Shown here piece after piece: positions 44,628 to 52,996 of a stretch of DNA of 64,000 nucleotides; positions within the stretch are counted from its first letter, which is position 1; the number at the start of each line of letters is the position of its first letter. This DNA is from Sphingobacteriales bacterium (GTDB lineage Bacteria > Bacteroidota > Bacteroidia > Chitinophagales > Chitinophagaceae): NCBI GenBank assembly GCA_027484425.1, contig JAIXSZ010000050.1, forward strand, positions 1 through 64,000, in the 5' to 3' direction. Made by a program: the position numbers and the translations under genes. A model generated the notes under the pieces. That model was not told the DNA's origin and made no database searches. It worked only from the letters and a program-made list of their open reading frames with translations.

Positions 44628-46661
44628 TCACTTCATTGCTTCTTTCTCCTTTTGCAGCGCAAAGAGTTCATCGCGTAGGCGGGCAGCCTCCATGAAGTCA
44701 AGGTCTTTGGCTGCCTTTTCCATGGCTTTTTTGGTTTGTGTCAGCAGTTTTTCTACTTGTGCTATGGTGCGGTAGGCTACAGTGGGCTCAGCAGCCAGGG
44801 GTAGGGTAGCACCATCGGGCACCGCATAGGGGCTGTTTTCGTTATAGCCCTTTATCTCCAGCACAGACCCTTGCAGCATTATGTCCTCTATAGATTTGGT
44901 AATCGTTTTAGGCACTATACCATTGGCAGTGTTGTGGCGTATTTGTTTCTCTCTGCGGCGGTCAGTTTCATCTATGGTGCGGCGCATGCTGTCCGTCATT
45001 TTGTCGGCATAGAATATCACTAGTCCGTTTACATTTCGGGCAGCCCTACCGGCTATCTGGGTCAGCGAGCGTTCATCCCTCAAGAAGCCCTCTTTGTCGG
45101 CATCCAGTATTGCCACCAGCGATACCTCGGGTAGGTCTAGCCCCTCGCGCAGTAGGTTTACCCCTACCAGCACATCTATTACCCCTAGGCGCAGGTCGCG
45201 CAGTATCTCTACCCGCTCTAGCGTATCTACCTCTGAGTGTATATATTTTGATTTAATGTTTATGCGTTTCAGGTACTTATCCATTTCTTCTGCCATGCGT
45301 TTGGTGAGGGTAGTTACCAGCACCCTGCCACCACTCTTCACCCGCTTGTCTATCTCGTCTAGCAGGTCATCTACCTGATTGATGCTGGGGCGCACCTCTA
45401 TGGGCGGCTCTATGAGCCCCGTAGGCCGCACAATCTGCTCTATAAACACCCCTCCACATTTCTCCAGTTCATACTTGCCCGGTGTAGCACTCACAAACAC
45501 CACCTGCGACACCAGACTCTCAAACTCATAAAAGTTGAGCGGTCTATTATCGAGCGCAGATGGCAACCTAAACCCATAGTCTACCAGATTCATCTTTCTG
45601 GACCTATCACCACCATACATACCGCTTATCTGGGGTATGGTCACATGGCTTTCGTCTATCACCAGCAGGTAGTCGTCGGGGAAGTAGTCGAGCAGGCAGA
45701 AGGGGCGTGTGCCCGGTTTGCGCCTGTCCAGGAATCGCGAGTAGTTTTCTATGCCGCTACAGTAGCCTAGCTCCTGTATCATTTCCAGGTCATAGCTCAC
45801 CCGCTCCTTTATGCGCTGCGCCTCTATGTGCTTGCCTATACTCTTAAAGTAGGCCTCCTGAGCAGTCATTTCGTCCTGTATTTCCCGCATTATTTGCCCC
45901 ATTTGTCCGCTGGGTGCCACATAGAGGTTGGCAGGGAAAATAGCCGCATTATCCAGCACGCTTATTCGCTTGGCAGTATCTATCTCAAAGCTCTCTATCT
46001 CCTCTATTTCATCGCCAAAGAAGGTAATGCGGTAGCCATAATCTACATAAGGTAGGTTGATATCTACAGTGTCACCATTTACCCTGAATGTACCCCTCGT
46101 AAACTCACCCTGACTTCTGTTGTACAGTGCACTCACTAGCCTATGCAGGAAGTGATTTCGCCCTATATTATCTCCCTTCTTAAAGCGGATGATACCAGCA
46201 GCATAATCGGTTGGATTACCGATACCATATATACAAGATACCGATGCCACAACTATGATGTCTGAGCGTCCACTCAGCAAGCTGGTAGTAGCCCTTAGTC
46301 TTAGCTTCTCCAGCTCTTCGTTTATAGACAGGTCTTTTTCAATGTACGTATTAGATACGGGCAAGTAAGCCTCTGGCTGGTAGTAATCGTAGTATGATAC
46401 AAAGTACTCCACCGCATTGTCAGGAAAGAAGTTGCGGAGCTCGCCATATAGCTGCGCCACTAGCGTTTTGTTGTGGGTCAATACCAGTGTGGGGCGTTGT
46501 GTTTGTTGCACCACATTCGCCATTGTAAAGGTCTTCCCTGAGCCCGTTACCCCTAGTAGTGTCTGGTATCGTTCTCCCTCATTTACGCCTTCTACCAGTT
46601 GCCGAATGGCTTCTGGCTGGTCGCCTGCCGGCTGGTACGGGCTGTTTATCTTGAATTCCAT
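44628..46661 (-). CDS. uvrB: Excinuclease ABC subunit B
   Basis: A 677-residue UvrB, the helicase-like damage-recognition subunit of nucleotide excision repair. It has the Walker A motif GVTGSGKT (about residue 37), LVLTHNKTLVAQLYGELRNF, the damage-probing beta-hairpin region (YVSYYDYYQPEAYLP), the DESHVTIPQ box, YIHSEVDTLERVEILRDLR, GVNLLREGLDLPEVSLVAIL and QIAGRAARN, and the UVR motif near the C-terminus (AMEKAAKDLDFMEAARLRDE). The frame opens at 46691, but the ATG at 46661 starts the standard MEFKINSPYQPAGDQPEAI. It is full length and normal. It is followed by repeat sequence, not by an operon partner. Confidence 0.98.
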   Translation of the reverse strand: MEFKINSPYQPAGDQPEAIRQLVEGVNEGERYQTLLGVTGSGKTFTMANVVQQTQRPTLVLTHNKTLVAQLYGELRNFFPDNAVEYFVSYYDYYQPEAYLPVSNTYIEKDLSINEELEKLRLRATTSLLSGRSDIIVVASVSCIYGIGNPTDYAAGIIRFKKGDNIGRNHFLHRLVSALYNRSQGEFTRGTFRVNGDTVDINLPYVDYGYRITFFGDEIEEIESFEIDTAKRISVLDNAAIFPANLYVAPSGQMGQIMREIQDEMTAQEAYFKSIGKHIEAQRIKERVSYDLEMIQELGYCSGIENYSRFLDRRKPGTRPFCLLDYFPDDYLLVIDESHVTIPQISGMYGGDRSRKMNLVDYGFRLPSALDNRPLNFYEFESLVSQVVFVSATPGKYELEKCGGVFIEQIVRPTGLIEPPIEVRPSINQVDDLLDEIDKRVKSGGRVLVTTLTKRMAEEMDKYLKRINIKSKYIHSEVDTLERVEILRDLRLGVIDVLVGVNLLREGLDLPEVSLVAILDADKEGFLRDERSLTQIAGRAARNVNGLVIFYADKMTDSMRRTIDETDRRREKQIRHNTANGIVPKTITKSIEDIMLQGSVLEIKGYNENSPYAVPDGATLPLAAEPTVAYRTIAQVEKLLTQTKKAMEKAAKDLDFMEAARLRDELFALQKEKEAMK

Positions 46662-46768
46662 AGCTGCTTGTGGTGTACCCAAAATTAGCAAGTTAATTCC
46701 ACCTAAGGCATACCTATTTTATACTAGTAGTTTGCCAGCTCTGGCGCATAAATAGTCACTTGTTTACA

Positions 46769-47659
46769 TTAAGCAGATACTATCAGCGACCGCATGGATA
46801 TGGACCCCATATCAAAACGGTCATTGAAATAGGTGATTTTCTCGTTTTTCTGTTGCAGCCCTAGTATGTAGAACACCGGTAACAGGTGGTCGTAAGTAGG
46901 GTGTGCCATACGAGCCGTACTACCCAGCAGCTGTTGGTAATTCATTGCAGATGTATGGTCGCCTTTGTCTATCCACTCTGTAAATCGGGTGTCAAATTCC
47001 CTAGCCCAATCGAATACCTTATTACTACTCCCGCTGAAGTCTAGCATTCCCAGATTGTGTACTATATTGCCACTGCCTATTATCAGCACACCTTTATCGC
47101 GTAGTTTGTTGAGTTCTTTACCTATATGGTAGTGGTAGGCTGGTGGCTGATCGTAATCTAAACTTAGCTGAAAAACTGGGATATCGGCAGCAGGGTACAT
47201 AGGCAGCAGTACACTCCATGTGCCATGGTCTAGCCCCCAGCTATCGTCCGATAGTAAGTGCGTATGGCTCACCATTTTCATGGTAAGTGCTGCATACTCG
47301 GGTGAGCCTGGTGCCGGGTATTGCTGGTCAAAGAGTTTTTTAGGAAATCCACCAAAGTCGTGAATGGTACGTGGGCGTGCCATACCTGTAACCTTAGTGC
47401 CCTTTGTGAGCCAGTGTGCGGATATAGATAATATGGCAGTGGGGTGGGGTAGTTTTTTGCCCATGTCGTGCCAGCTTTTGCTGTATATGTTGTCTTCAAT
47501 AGCATTCATAGGGCTACCATGACCTACAAACATTGCTGGCATACGCGGTGTTGCCGGCAACTGTGCACCTAAACGAGCTAAAGCTGAAAGTGTAGACATA
47601 CCTGTGATTTGTGCTATGGCCAACAGACCACCTGCTTTGAGTAATGAGCGTCTTTCCAT
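46769..47659 (-). CDS. DODA-type extradiol ring-opening dioxygenase with Tat-like leader
   Basis: A 296-residue protein of the class III extradiol dioxygenase (4,5-DOPA dioxygenase/YgiD) family. Metal-binding and active-site regions include MFVGHGSPMNAI (first His), ILSISAHW, WGLDHGTWSVLLPMYPAADI (His near the middle), GSGNIVHNLG and RMAHPTYDHLLPVFYILG. The N-terminus ERRSLLKAGGLLAIAQITG reads as a twin-arginine signal, so the protein may be exported folded with its metal. The frame opens at 47740, but the ATG at 47659 directly precedes the twin-Arg motif. The substrate in this organism is unknown. It lies upstream of uvrB on the same strand with a 107-bp gap and is divergent from an unknown exported protein. 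Confidence 0.9.
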   Translation of the reverse strand: MERRSLLKAGGLLAIAQITGMSTLSALARLGAQLPATPRMPAMFVGHGSPMNAIEDNIYSKSWHDMGKKLPHPTAILSISAHWLTKGTKVTGMARPRTIHDFGGFPKKLFDQQYPAPGSPEYAALTMKMVSHTHLLSDDSWGLDHGTWSVLLPMYPAADIPVFQLSLDYDQPPAYHYHIGKELNKLRDKGVLIIGSGNIVHNLGMLDFSGSSNKVFDWAREFDTRFTEWIDKGDHTSAMNYQQLLGSTARMAHPTYDHLLPVFYILGLQQKNEKITYFNDRFDMGSISMRSLIVSA

Positions 47660-47836
47660 TTGGAAATGTTTGAGACTAATACGATAGCTAACTGCTACTA
47701 CAAATATACGTGTATATACATGTACATAATAGAATTGCATTGTTAAATAAAATAAGTGGTGCTGTAATTGGATAGTTGAAGCATGATAAAACCACGATTA
47801 GTGTGTGTAAAAGCTTAATTTTATAAGTTGTAGTCT

Positions 47837-49183
47837 ATGTATAAAAAGCCAGTTATTATAATACTCCTTTTGTCGTGTCTCAGCTGTGTAGATGCTGTTG
47901 CACAACGCCACCGTGAGCGCAGGCAATGGGAGGCTACTGAGGGCGGGCTGGTATACAAGGTATTACAATGTATGCAACGCAGAGATACGGCAGCTTATTT
48001 TGATCTGTTTCCGCCATTTGATACGCTGTGGAGTATGGTGAATAGAAATACAGACAATAGCCCAGAGGCTCAGCAAGAGCTTAGTAACCTGAAACAACAC
48101 CCACAGATATTGGTAGAGTTTGATCCACTTTACAATAGGAGCATCATTGGTGGATTTGCTCATGTATTAGCTAAAGGAGAAGACTCTGGAGTGCAATGGA
48201 GTAGCGTAGTAATGGCGCGATACGAGCTACATAGGCAAGAACCTAACCAAAGTATGATAGGTTATAGTCGTATTGTTCCAGAGCGTTTTGCAGGATATGT
48301 GTTTGTACAAGATGAGTTTAATAGAGTGACCTATTGTATAAGAATAGCTGAGATACAAAAAATAAAAGGTCAGTTTTTTGGTGGGCAGTTGCTGAATGTG
48401 CTGAAAGCAAAAAATGTAGATGAATTTGTGCGTAAAGAAGAGATGGAACAAGACTACCTGCGCTGGCTAGCAGCTCACCCCGACACCGCGACTGTAGTAG
48501 CTACAAAAGACTCGACCGATGTAGCAGACACAGCCGCTGGCGAAAACCCCCTGCTAATGCACCGTGAAGAAGGGACAGATGATGATGGTGATAAGAGAGA
48601 AGAGGTAGTAGATAGGCGTTATTATGAGGGCATGATGGATAATGAGATACCCATTAAAATGTATATTCGATATATGCGAATAATACCTGGTAAACCCCAA
48701 CAATATGACGGATTGTACAAGCTAGGAGACTCAAAAAAATACCTGAAACTAGAGATAACTGTAACACCCGAGGGTAAGTGGGTGATAGAAGATGAGTCGG
48801 CAGTGGGTGTGATGGAGCTGGCGCTAAAAGGGCGTAACTATTTGGGGGGCTGGAGTAATGCTGATGAAAACGGGTTTGATGTAATAATGACCCAAACCGG
48901 AACCCCAAAAGGCAAAGTAGAAATACTGGATAAGATATTAGATAGAGGCGCCAACCCAAGGGTAGATGAAAGTATATTTGATGAGGATAATGATGGTGGT
49001 AAGGGCAAGAAACGTAAAAAGAACAATAAAGAAAAGGAAGCGAAAGATAAAAAGCAAGATAAGACAACTGAAAAAGAACCCACTAAGGAAAGTGAAAAGG
49101 AGGCAGAAAAACCTTCGAAGAGTGATACCAAAAGTGTAAAAGTGAAACGAAAAAGATCAGCAGACAGTGTAAATAAGGAATAA
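47837..49183 (+). CDS. Unknown exported protein with lysine-rich C-terminal tail
   Basis: A 448-residue protein that I do not recognise. The N-terminus (MYKKPVIIILLLSCLSCVDA) is a signal, with Cys14 or Cys17 as possible lipidation sites or a cut after VAQ. Residues about 25-210 and 255-360 are mixed alpha/beta with motifs such as GFAHVLAKGEDSGVQWSSVV, CIRIAEIQKIKGQFFGG and NEIPIKMYIRYMRIIPG. The last about 70 residues are a disordered Lys/Glu-rich tail (GKKRKKNNKEKEAKDKK). Similar body domains in Bacteroidota have no function known to me. It precedes a beta-barrel gene by 133 bp, and the two may form a unit. Confidence 0.75.
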   Translation: MYKKPVIIILLLSCLSCVDAVAQRHRERRQWEATEGGLVYKVLQCMQRRDTAAYFDLFPPFDTLWSMVNRNTDNSPEAQQELSNLKQHPQILVEFDPLYNRSIIGGFAHVLAKGEDSGVQWSSVVMARYELHRQEPNQSMIGYSRIVPERFAGYVFVQDEFNRVTYCIRIAEIQKIKGQFFGGQLLNVLKAKNVDEFVRKEEMEQDYLRWLAAHPDTATVVATKDSTDVADTAAGENPLLMHREEGTDDDGDKREEVVDRRYYEGMMDNEIPIKMYIRYMRIIPGKPQQYDGLYKLGDSKKYLKLEITVTPEGKWVIEDESAVGVMELALKGRNYLGGWSNADENGFDVIMTQTGTPKGKVEILDKILDRGANPRVDESIFDEDNDGGKGKKRKKNNKEKEAKDKKQDKTTEKEPTKESEKEAEKPSKSDTKSVKVKRKRSADSVNKE

Positions 49184-49269
49184 GCTGGTGCAAAGGAGAT
49201 TTAATTGCAAATTACCCCTAAAAAAATTACTTTTTGGCAAAGTGGAGGTAAATGTTTCTTTCCCGAAAA

Positions 49270-49277
49270 TAAATTTG
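49270..49277 (+). promoter_or_regulatory. Possible -7 promoter box before the beta-barrel gene
   Basis: TAAATTTG fits TAnnTTTG and lies 40 bp before the ATG at 49317. No TTG is found at the expected -33 distance. Confidence 0.35.
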
Positions 49278-49316
49278 CTTAGATTTGATTCTTATTTCTA
49301 AAAATTGCTCCAAGTT

Positions 49317-50039
49317 ATGAAGTCATTTTTACTCACCGCTGCCATGTTAGTGGCGTTTGCGGGCGGTATGTTTGCACAAAATCTGCCCCCAGAATACAAC
49401 TGGGAGATAGGTGTAAATGGCGGCTACAGTGCTATAACCAGGCCAGTTGGGCCACCGGCAGTGTATAGCGGGTCTCGTACTAATATTGTAAAAGATTTCT
49501 CACTACGTGCTACCTATTATTTCAACTGGCGCTGGATGATGTCTTTGGATATTGGTACAAGGCGTTGGGAATCATTTGGGCAGTGGGAACTGGAAGGAAA
49601 ATTTGGCAAAAGGCTGAAACCAGTAGATGTAAACTTCTTGCTGGCTGATCAGGCAACAACACAGTCTGTGCAGATGAACCATGTCATACCTTTCTATACA
49701 CAGTTTCGTGATTTCAATCGTGCAAACCTTTACTTTGGTGTAATGGCAGGACTGGTGAACACCATCAACGATGGTTCACGCTCTTATGATAAATATAATG
49801 ACGGTGTAGACTCAGGTTATACATACGTATCTGGCTATCATTACAGTGCTGGAAGAGGTTATACTTTGGGTTTGCAGACAGGATTTATTTATTATATAGT
49901 GCCCCGTTTAGGTGTGACTGCCGAGTTGGCAATACGCTACGCAGATGTAAGGACTAATGATCAGAATTTTGCAGAAGTAAACAACAGATATCAATTATTG
50001 CACTTTCCGCAAACGGTAGGTGTACGTTGGCGCTTTTAA
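49317..50039 (+). CDS. Outer-membrane beta-barrel protein
   Basis: A 240-residue protein with a signal peptide (MKSFLLTAAMLVAFAGGMFA) and a strong outer-membrane beta-barrel pattern: YNWEIGVNGGYSAI, DFSLRATYYFNWRWMMSLDI, NLYFGVMAGLVN, RGYTLGLQTGFIYYIV, LGVTAELAIRYADV, and a last strand TVGVRWRF ending in Phe. This resembles small 8-stranded barrels of the OmpA/OmpW-like kind in Bacteroidota. The frame opens at a TTG at 49305, but the ATG at 49317 starts the leader. A strong terminator follows. Role unknown; context with the preceding exported protein suggests an envelope function. Confidence 0.85.
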   Translation: MKSFLLTAAMLVAFAGGMFAQNLPPEYNWEIGVNGGYSAITRPVGPPAVYSGSRTNIVKDFSLRATYYFNWRWMMSLDIGTRRWESFGQWELEGKFGKRLKPVDVNFLLADQATTQSVQMNHVIPFYTQFRDFNRANLYFGVMAGLVNTINDGSRSYDKYNDGVDSGYTYVSGYHYSAGRGYTLGLQTGFIYYIVPRLGVTAELAIRYADVRTNDQNFAEVNNRYQLLHFPQTVGVRWRF

Positions 50040-50061
50040 AACTATTTAGAAAAAGTGATTT

Positions 50062-50095
50062 ATTCCCCGAAGTCCCTGGATTTCGGGGAATTTTT
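50062..50095 (+). terminator. Strong rho-independent terminator
   Basis: TTCCCCGAA (50063-50071) pairs perfectly with TTCGGGGAA (50082-50090), followed by TTTTT. It lies about 24 bp after the stop at 50039. Confidence 0.92.
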
Positions 50096-50159
50096 ATGTA
50101 AGCTTTTTGATAATATTAGTTGTAGTGCCAGAAAAATATGTCGGAGGAATGTATTGTTA

Positions 50160-50516
50160 TTAAAAAGTACCGCCTGACATATACACCCATAGTTCATTTC
50201 CCCTAACAACTGAGGCATAAGTATATAGTTTATAGCCCTCGCCCGATGTGTTTCTGCCATTTGCTGGATCGAAGCGGAACTTATGTTTTGGACAAACAAT
50301 ACGCCCTTGCGCATCTAGCCAACCACTACAAAGTGGTACACCTGCGTGAGGACAATTGGCAGCAAAAGCATGCAATTTTTCTTTTTGTTTGAGAATGCCT
50401 ATTTGTTTACCAGCAATGGATACCTCTTTCAGTTCATTTTCGTTAAGGCTACTCCACGTTTCGTTTTCGATTCTGTACCAGTCAAAACCTGGCTTTTGTA
50501 TCACCCCATTATCCAT
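50160..50516 (-). CDS. Rieske 2Fe-2S ferredoxin
   Basis: A 118-residue soluble Rieske protein. The cluster ligands are in NCPHAGVPLCSGW (Cys-x-His) and RIVCPKHKFRFDP (Cys-x-x-His), 17 residues apart. The domain fills nearly the whole protein, as in the small Rieske ferredoxins and nitrite reductase small subunits, which carry electrons to oxygenases or reductases. The frame opens at a TTG at 50522; the ATG at 50516 is preferred. It is divergent from the TMTC-like gene. Its redox partner is not in the window. Confidence 0.92.
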   Translation of the reverse strand: MDNGVIQKPGFDWYRIENETWSSLNENELKEVSIAGKQIGILKQKEKLHAFAANCPHAGVPLCSGWLDAQGRIVCPKHKFRFDPANGRNTSGEGYKLYTYASVVRGNELWVYMSGGTF

Positions 50517-50656
50517 TGTCAAATACTTGATAGCTGTAATTGCTGCAAGCTAAGATAATACACTTCTCCTCCCAAAAAATCATACATAACCATGCTCTAA
50601 TCTTCAGCAACCAAAAAAAATCACTACTTTCATTGCCTGTTTTCAGATGTACATTT

Positions 50657-52978
50657 ATGGCTAAGAAACAACCTGCTCGCAATCCCCAACCTGCAAAGGC
50701 AGCTGCTCCTGTAGCTTCTGCTAAACCGGTGTCAGCTCCCGCAACATCAGGATTTAAGTTATCACTGCAACTCAAACTGGCGTTGATATTAGGAGTTATT
50801 ACTTTTATCATTTACGCCAATACGCTTCAGAATGGTTTTGTGCTGGACGACTCGATGGTGTATTCTAAGAACACCATAGTGACTAAAGGTTTTGATGGTA
50901 TTACAGAGTTGTTGCAGACGCCGAGGCTCAAAGGATTTGGATATCTTAAGAATGAAAACTACCGTCCACTTTCGCTAGTTATGTTTGCGATAGAGGTTGG
51001 GTTTTTTGGGGTCAATGCCACTGCGGGTCATTTTTTCAATATTCTATTTTTTGCCATCAGTGTCATTCTGTTGTTTTTCTTTTTGCATAAACTCTTTGAT
51101 AATCGTAAACCAGTTGTGGCATTTATAGCAGCATTATTGTTTGCGGTACACCCTGTACACACAGAGGTAGTGTCTAACATCAAAAGTCTTGATGAGATAT
51201 TCTGTTTTATGTTTGCCTTTTTGTCGCTCAATGTCTTGGTGGGTTATATGAAGACGGGGAAGGCGTGGCAGTTGCTGGTGGGTATGCTGGCTATGTTCCT
51301 TTCATTTTTGTCTAAGGAAACTGTGGTTACTTTTTTAGGTGTTATTCCTCTAGTATTCTTTTTCTATATCACTCAGGAAAAGCTAGAAGCTACAACTGAA
51401 GATGCATATGAGCCAAACCTACTTGCACGCATTACGAAGTTTATAAAGGAAAATGTGAGGGCAGTATATATGACATTGGGCGCCATTGTTGTAACTGGTA
51501 TATACTTATTTATCAGGCACAGCATACTCAGTGACTATGGTGCCAGTACTACTGCTATTGAGTTTATAGACAATGCACTGGTTGGTGCGCCCAGTCTTGC
51601 CAGCCGAATAGCTACTGCATTATACACCCTTGGTATGTATGTGAAACTGCTCATCATTCCTCATCCACTTATCAACGATTATGGCTTCAGGAGTATTCCC
51701 TATATGAAGTTTGGTAATGTGTGGGTATTACTGAGCCTAATTACATATGTAGGTGTAGGAGCAACAGGTATCTATCGATTAATTAAGTTTCGCAAAGATT
51801 ATTGGGCGTTTGGTATACTGTTTTATATGGCTACAATAGCGCTGTTTTCAAATATCTTTTTCCTGATGGGCTCAGCAATGGGTGAGCGTTTTCTGTTTTT
51901 TGCATCAGCTGGGTTTTGTTTGCTGGCGGCACTAGCCATAGAGAAGTGGATATTGAAGGCAGATATAAGCTTTGAGTCGTTCACTAAAAACAAGTTGGCA
52001 TTAGGTGTGCTGGTGCCAGTATGTTTGTTGTTTTCCTATTGGACCTATGCTCGTAATGCCGAATGGAAAGATAACTCTACGTTGTTTAAAACTGACCTAG
52101 CCAAGTCACCAGAAAATGGACGGCTCAATTATTATGTAGGCAATGAGTTGGTAGAAAATGTGTATCCCGCTACACAAGACACTAACCAGAAAAAACAGGT
52201 GATAGCAGAGGGTATCGCCTGTCTGAAAAAAGCGATTGAGATTTTCCCTAAGTATACAGATGCATATACTGAGTTGGGAACTGCTTACTTAAATATATTG
52301 AAATACGATTCTGCCGAAATAAACTTTAAGATTGCCATATCACAAAGTCCATACCAGTCCATAGCGGCCAACAATCTGGGTACCGTATTTTTGCGCACTA
52401 ATCGTATACCGGAGGCTATACAGTATTACAGGCTTGCGATAAAGATAAAGGCCGATTTTGTGCAGGCATACTGCAATTTGGGTAGTTGTTATGCTCGAGC
52501 ACAGCAGTTCGACTCGGCTATTTATGTGCTCAGTCAGTGTTTGTCTATAGACCCCAACTATTCTGAAGCGTATATGCAGATAGGTTTGGCGTATTACTTT
52601 ACCAATAAGTATACAGAAGCGGAGCCCTACTTCAAAAAAGCAATGCAAATGAATCCTACAGATATGAATGCCGCCAATAATCTGGGGGCAGTATATCTCA
52701 ACTCTGGCAGATACCAGCAAGCGGTTGATATCTTCAAACAGCTGGTAGCAGCCAATCCTGGCTATGTGAATGGTTATTCTAATTTGGGACATTGCTACTA
52801 CCAAATGAAACAATATCAAGCCACAATAGAGGCAATATCTAAGTCGCTGAGTCTTGACCCAGGTAATGTAAAAGATATACCGTATCTCGCGTTATCTTAC
52901 AAGGCACTGGGTAATATGGCTGAAGCTGCCCGTTATGAGGCCATAGCCCGTCAATACTATCCTGAATTCAAGATGTAG
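50657..52978 (+). CDS. TMTC-like membrane glycosyltransferase with C-terminal TPRs
   Basis: A 773-residue protein. After a cytoplasmic Pro/Ala-rich N-terminus it has about ten transmembrane helices with GT-C family features: FVLDDSMVYSKN (acidic pair in the first loop), ALLFAVHPVHTEVVSNIKS, MFLSFLSKETVVTFLGVIPL and GERFLFFASAGFCLL. These match the TMTC/DUF1736-type O-mannosyltransferase pattern. The C-terminal part (about 530-773) is built of six or more TPR repeats (DAYTELGTAYLNILKYDSAE, AANNLGTVFLRTNRIPEAIQ). The frame opens at 50540, but the ATG at 50657 is preferred. It probably glycosylates exported proteins. It is convergent with the unknown membrane protein downstream. Confidence 0.92.
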   Translation: MAKKQPARNPQPAKAAAPVASAKPVSAPATSGFKLSLQLKLALILGVITFIIYANTLQNGFVLDDSMVYSKNTIVTKGFDGITELLQTPRLKGFGYLKNENYRPLSLVMFAIEVGFFGVNATAGHFFNILFFAISVILLFFFLHKLFDNRKPVVAFIAALLFAVHPVHTEVVSNIKSLDEIFCFMFAFLSLNVLVGYMKTGKAWQLLVGMLAMFLSFLSKETVVTFLGVIPLVFFFYITQEKLEATTEDAYEPNLLARITKFIKENVRAVYMTLGAIVVTGIYLFIRHSILSDYGASTTAIEFIDNALVGAPSLASRIATALYTLGMYVKLLIIPHPLINDYGFRSIPYMKFGNVWVLLSLITYVGVGATGIYRLIKFRKDYWAFGILFYMATIALFSNIFFLMGSAMGERFLFFASAGFCLLAALAIEKWILKADISFESFTKNKLALGVLVPVCLLFSYWTYARNAEWKDNSTLFKTDLAKSPENGRLNYYVGNELVENVYPATQDTNQKKQVIAEGIACLKKAIEIFPKYTDAYTELGTAYLNILKYDSAEINFKIAISQSPYQSIAANNLGTVFLRTNRIPEAIQYYRLAIKIKADFVQAYCNLGSCYARAQQFDSAIYVLSQCLSIDPNYSEAYMQIGLAYYFTNKYTEAEPYFKKAMQMNPTDMNAANNLGAVYLNSGRYQQAVDIFKQLVAANPGYVNGYSNLGHCYYQMKQYQATIEAISKSLSLDPGNVKDIPYLALSYKALGNMAEAARYEAIARQYYPEFKM

Positions 52979-52996
52979 TAAAGAGGAGCCTATATT

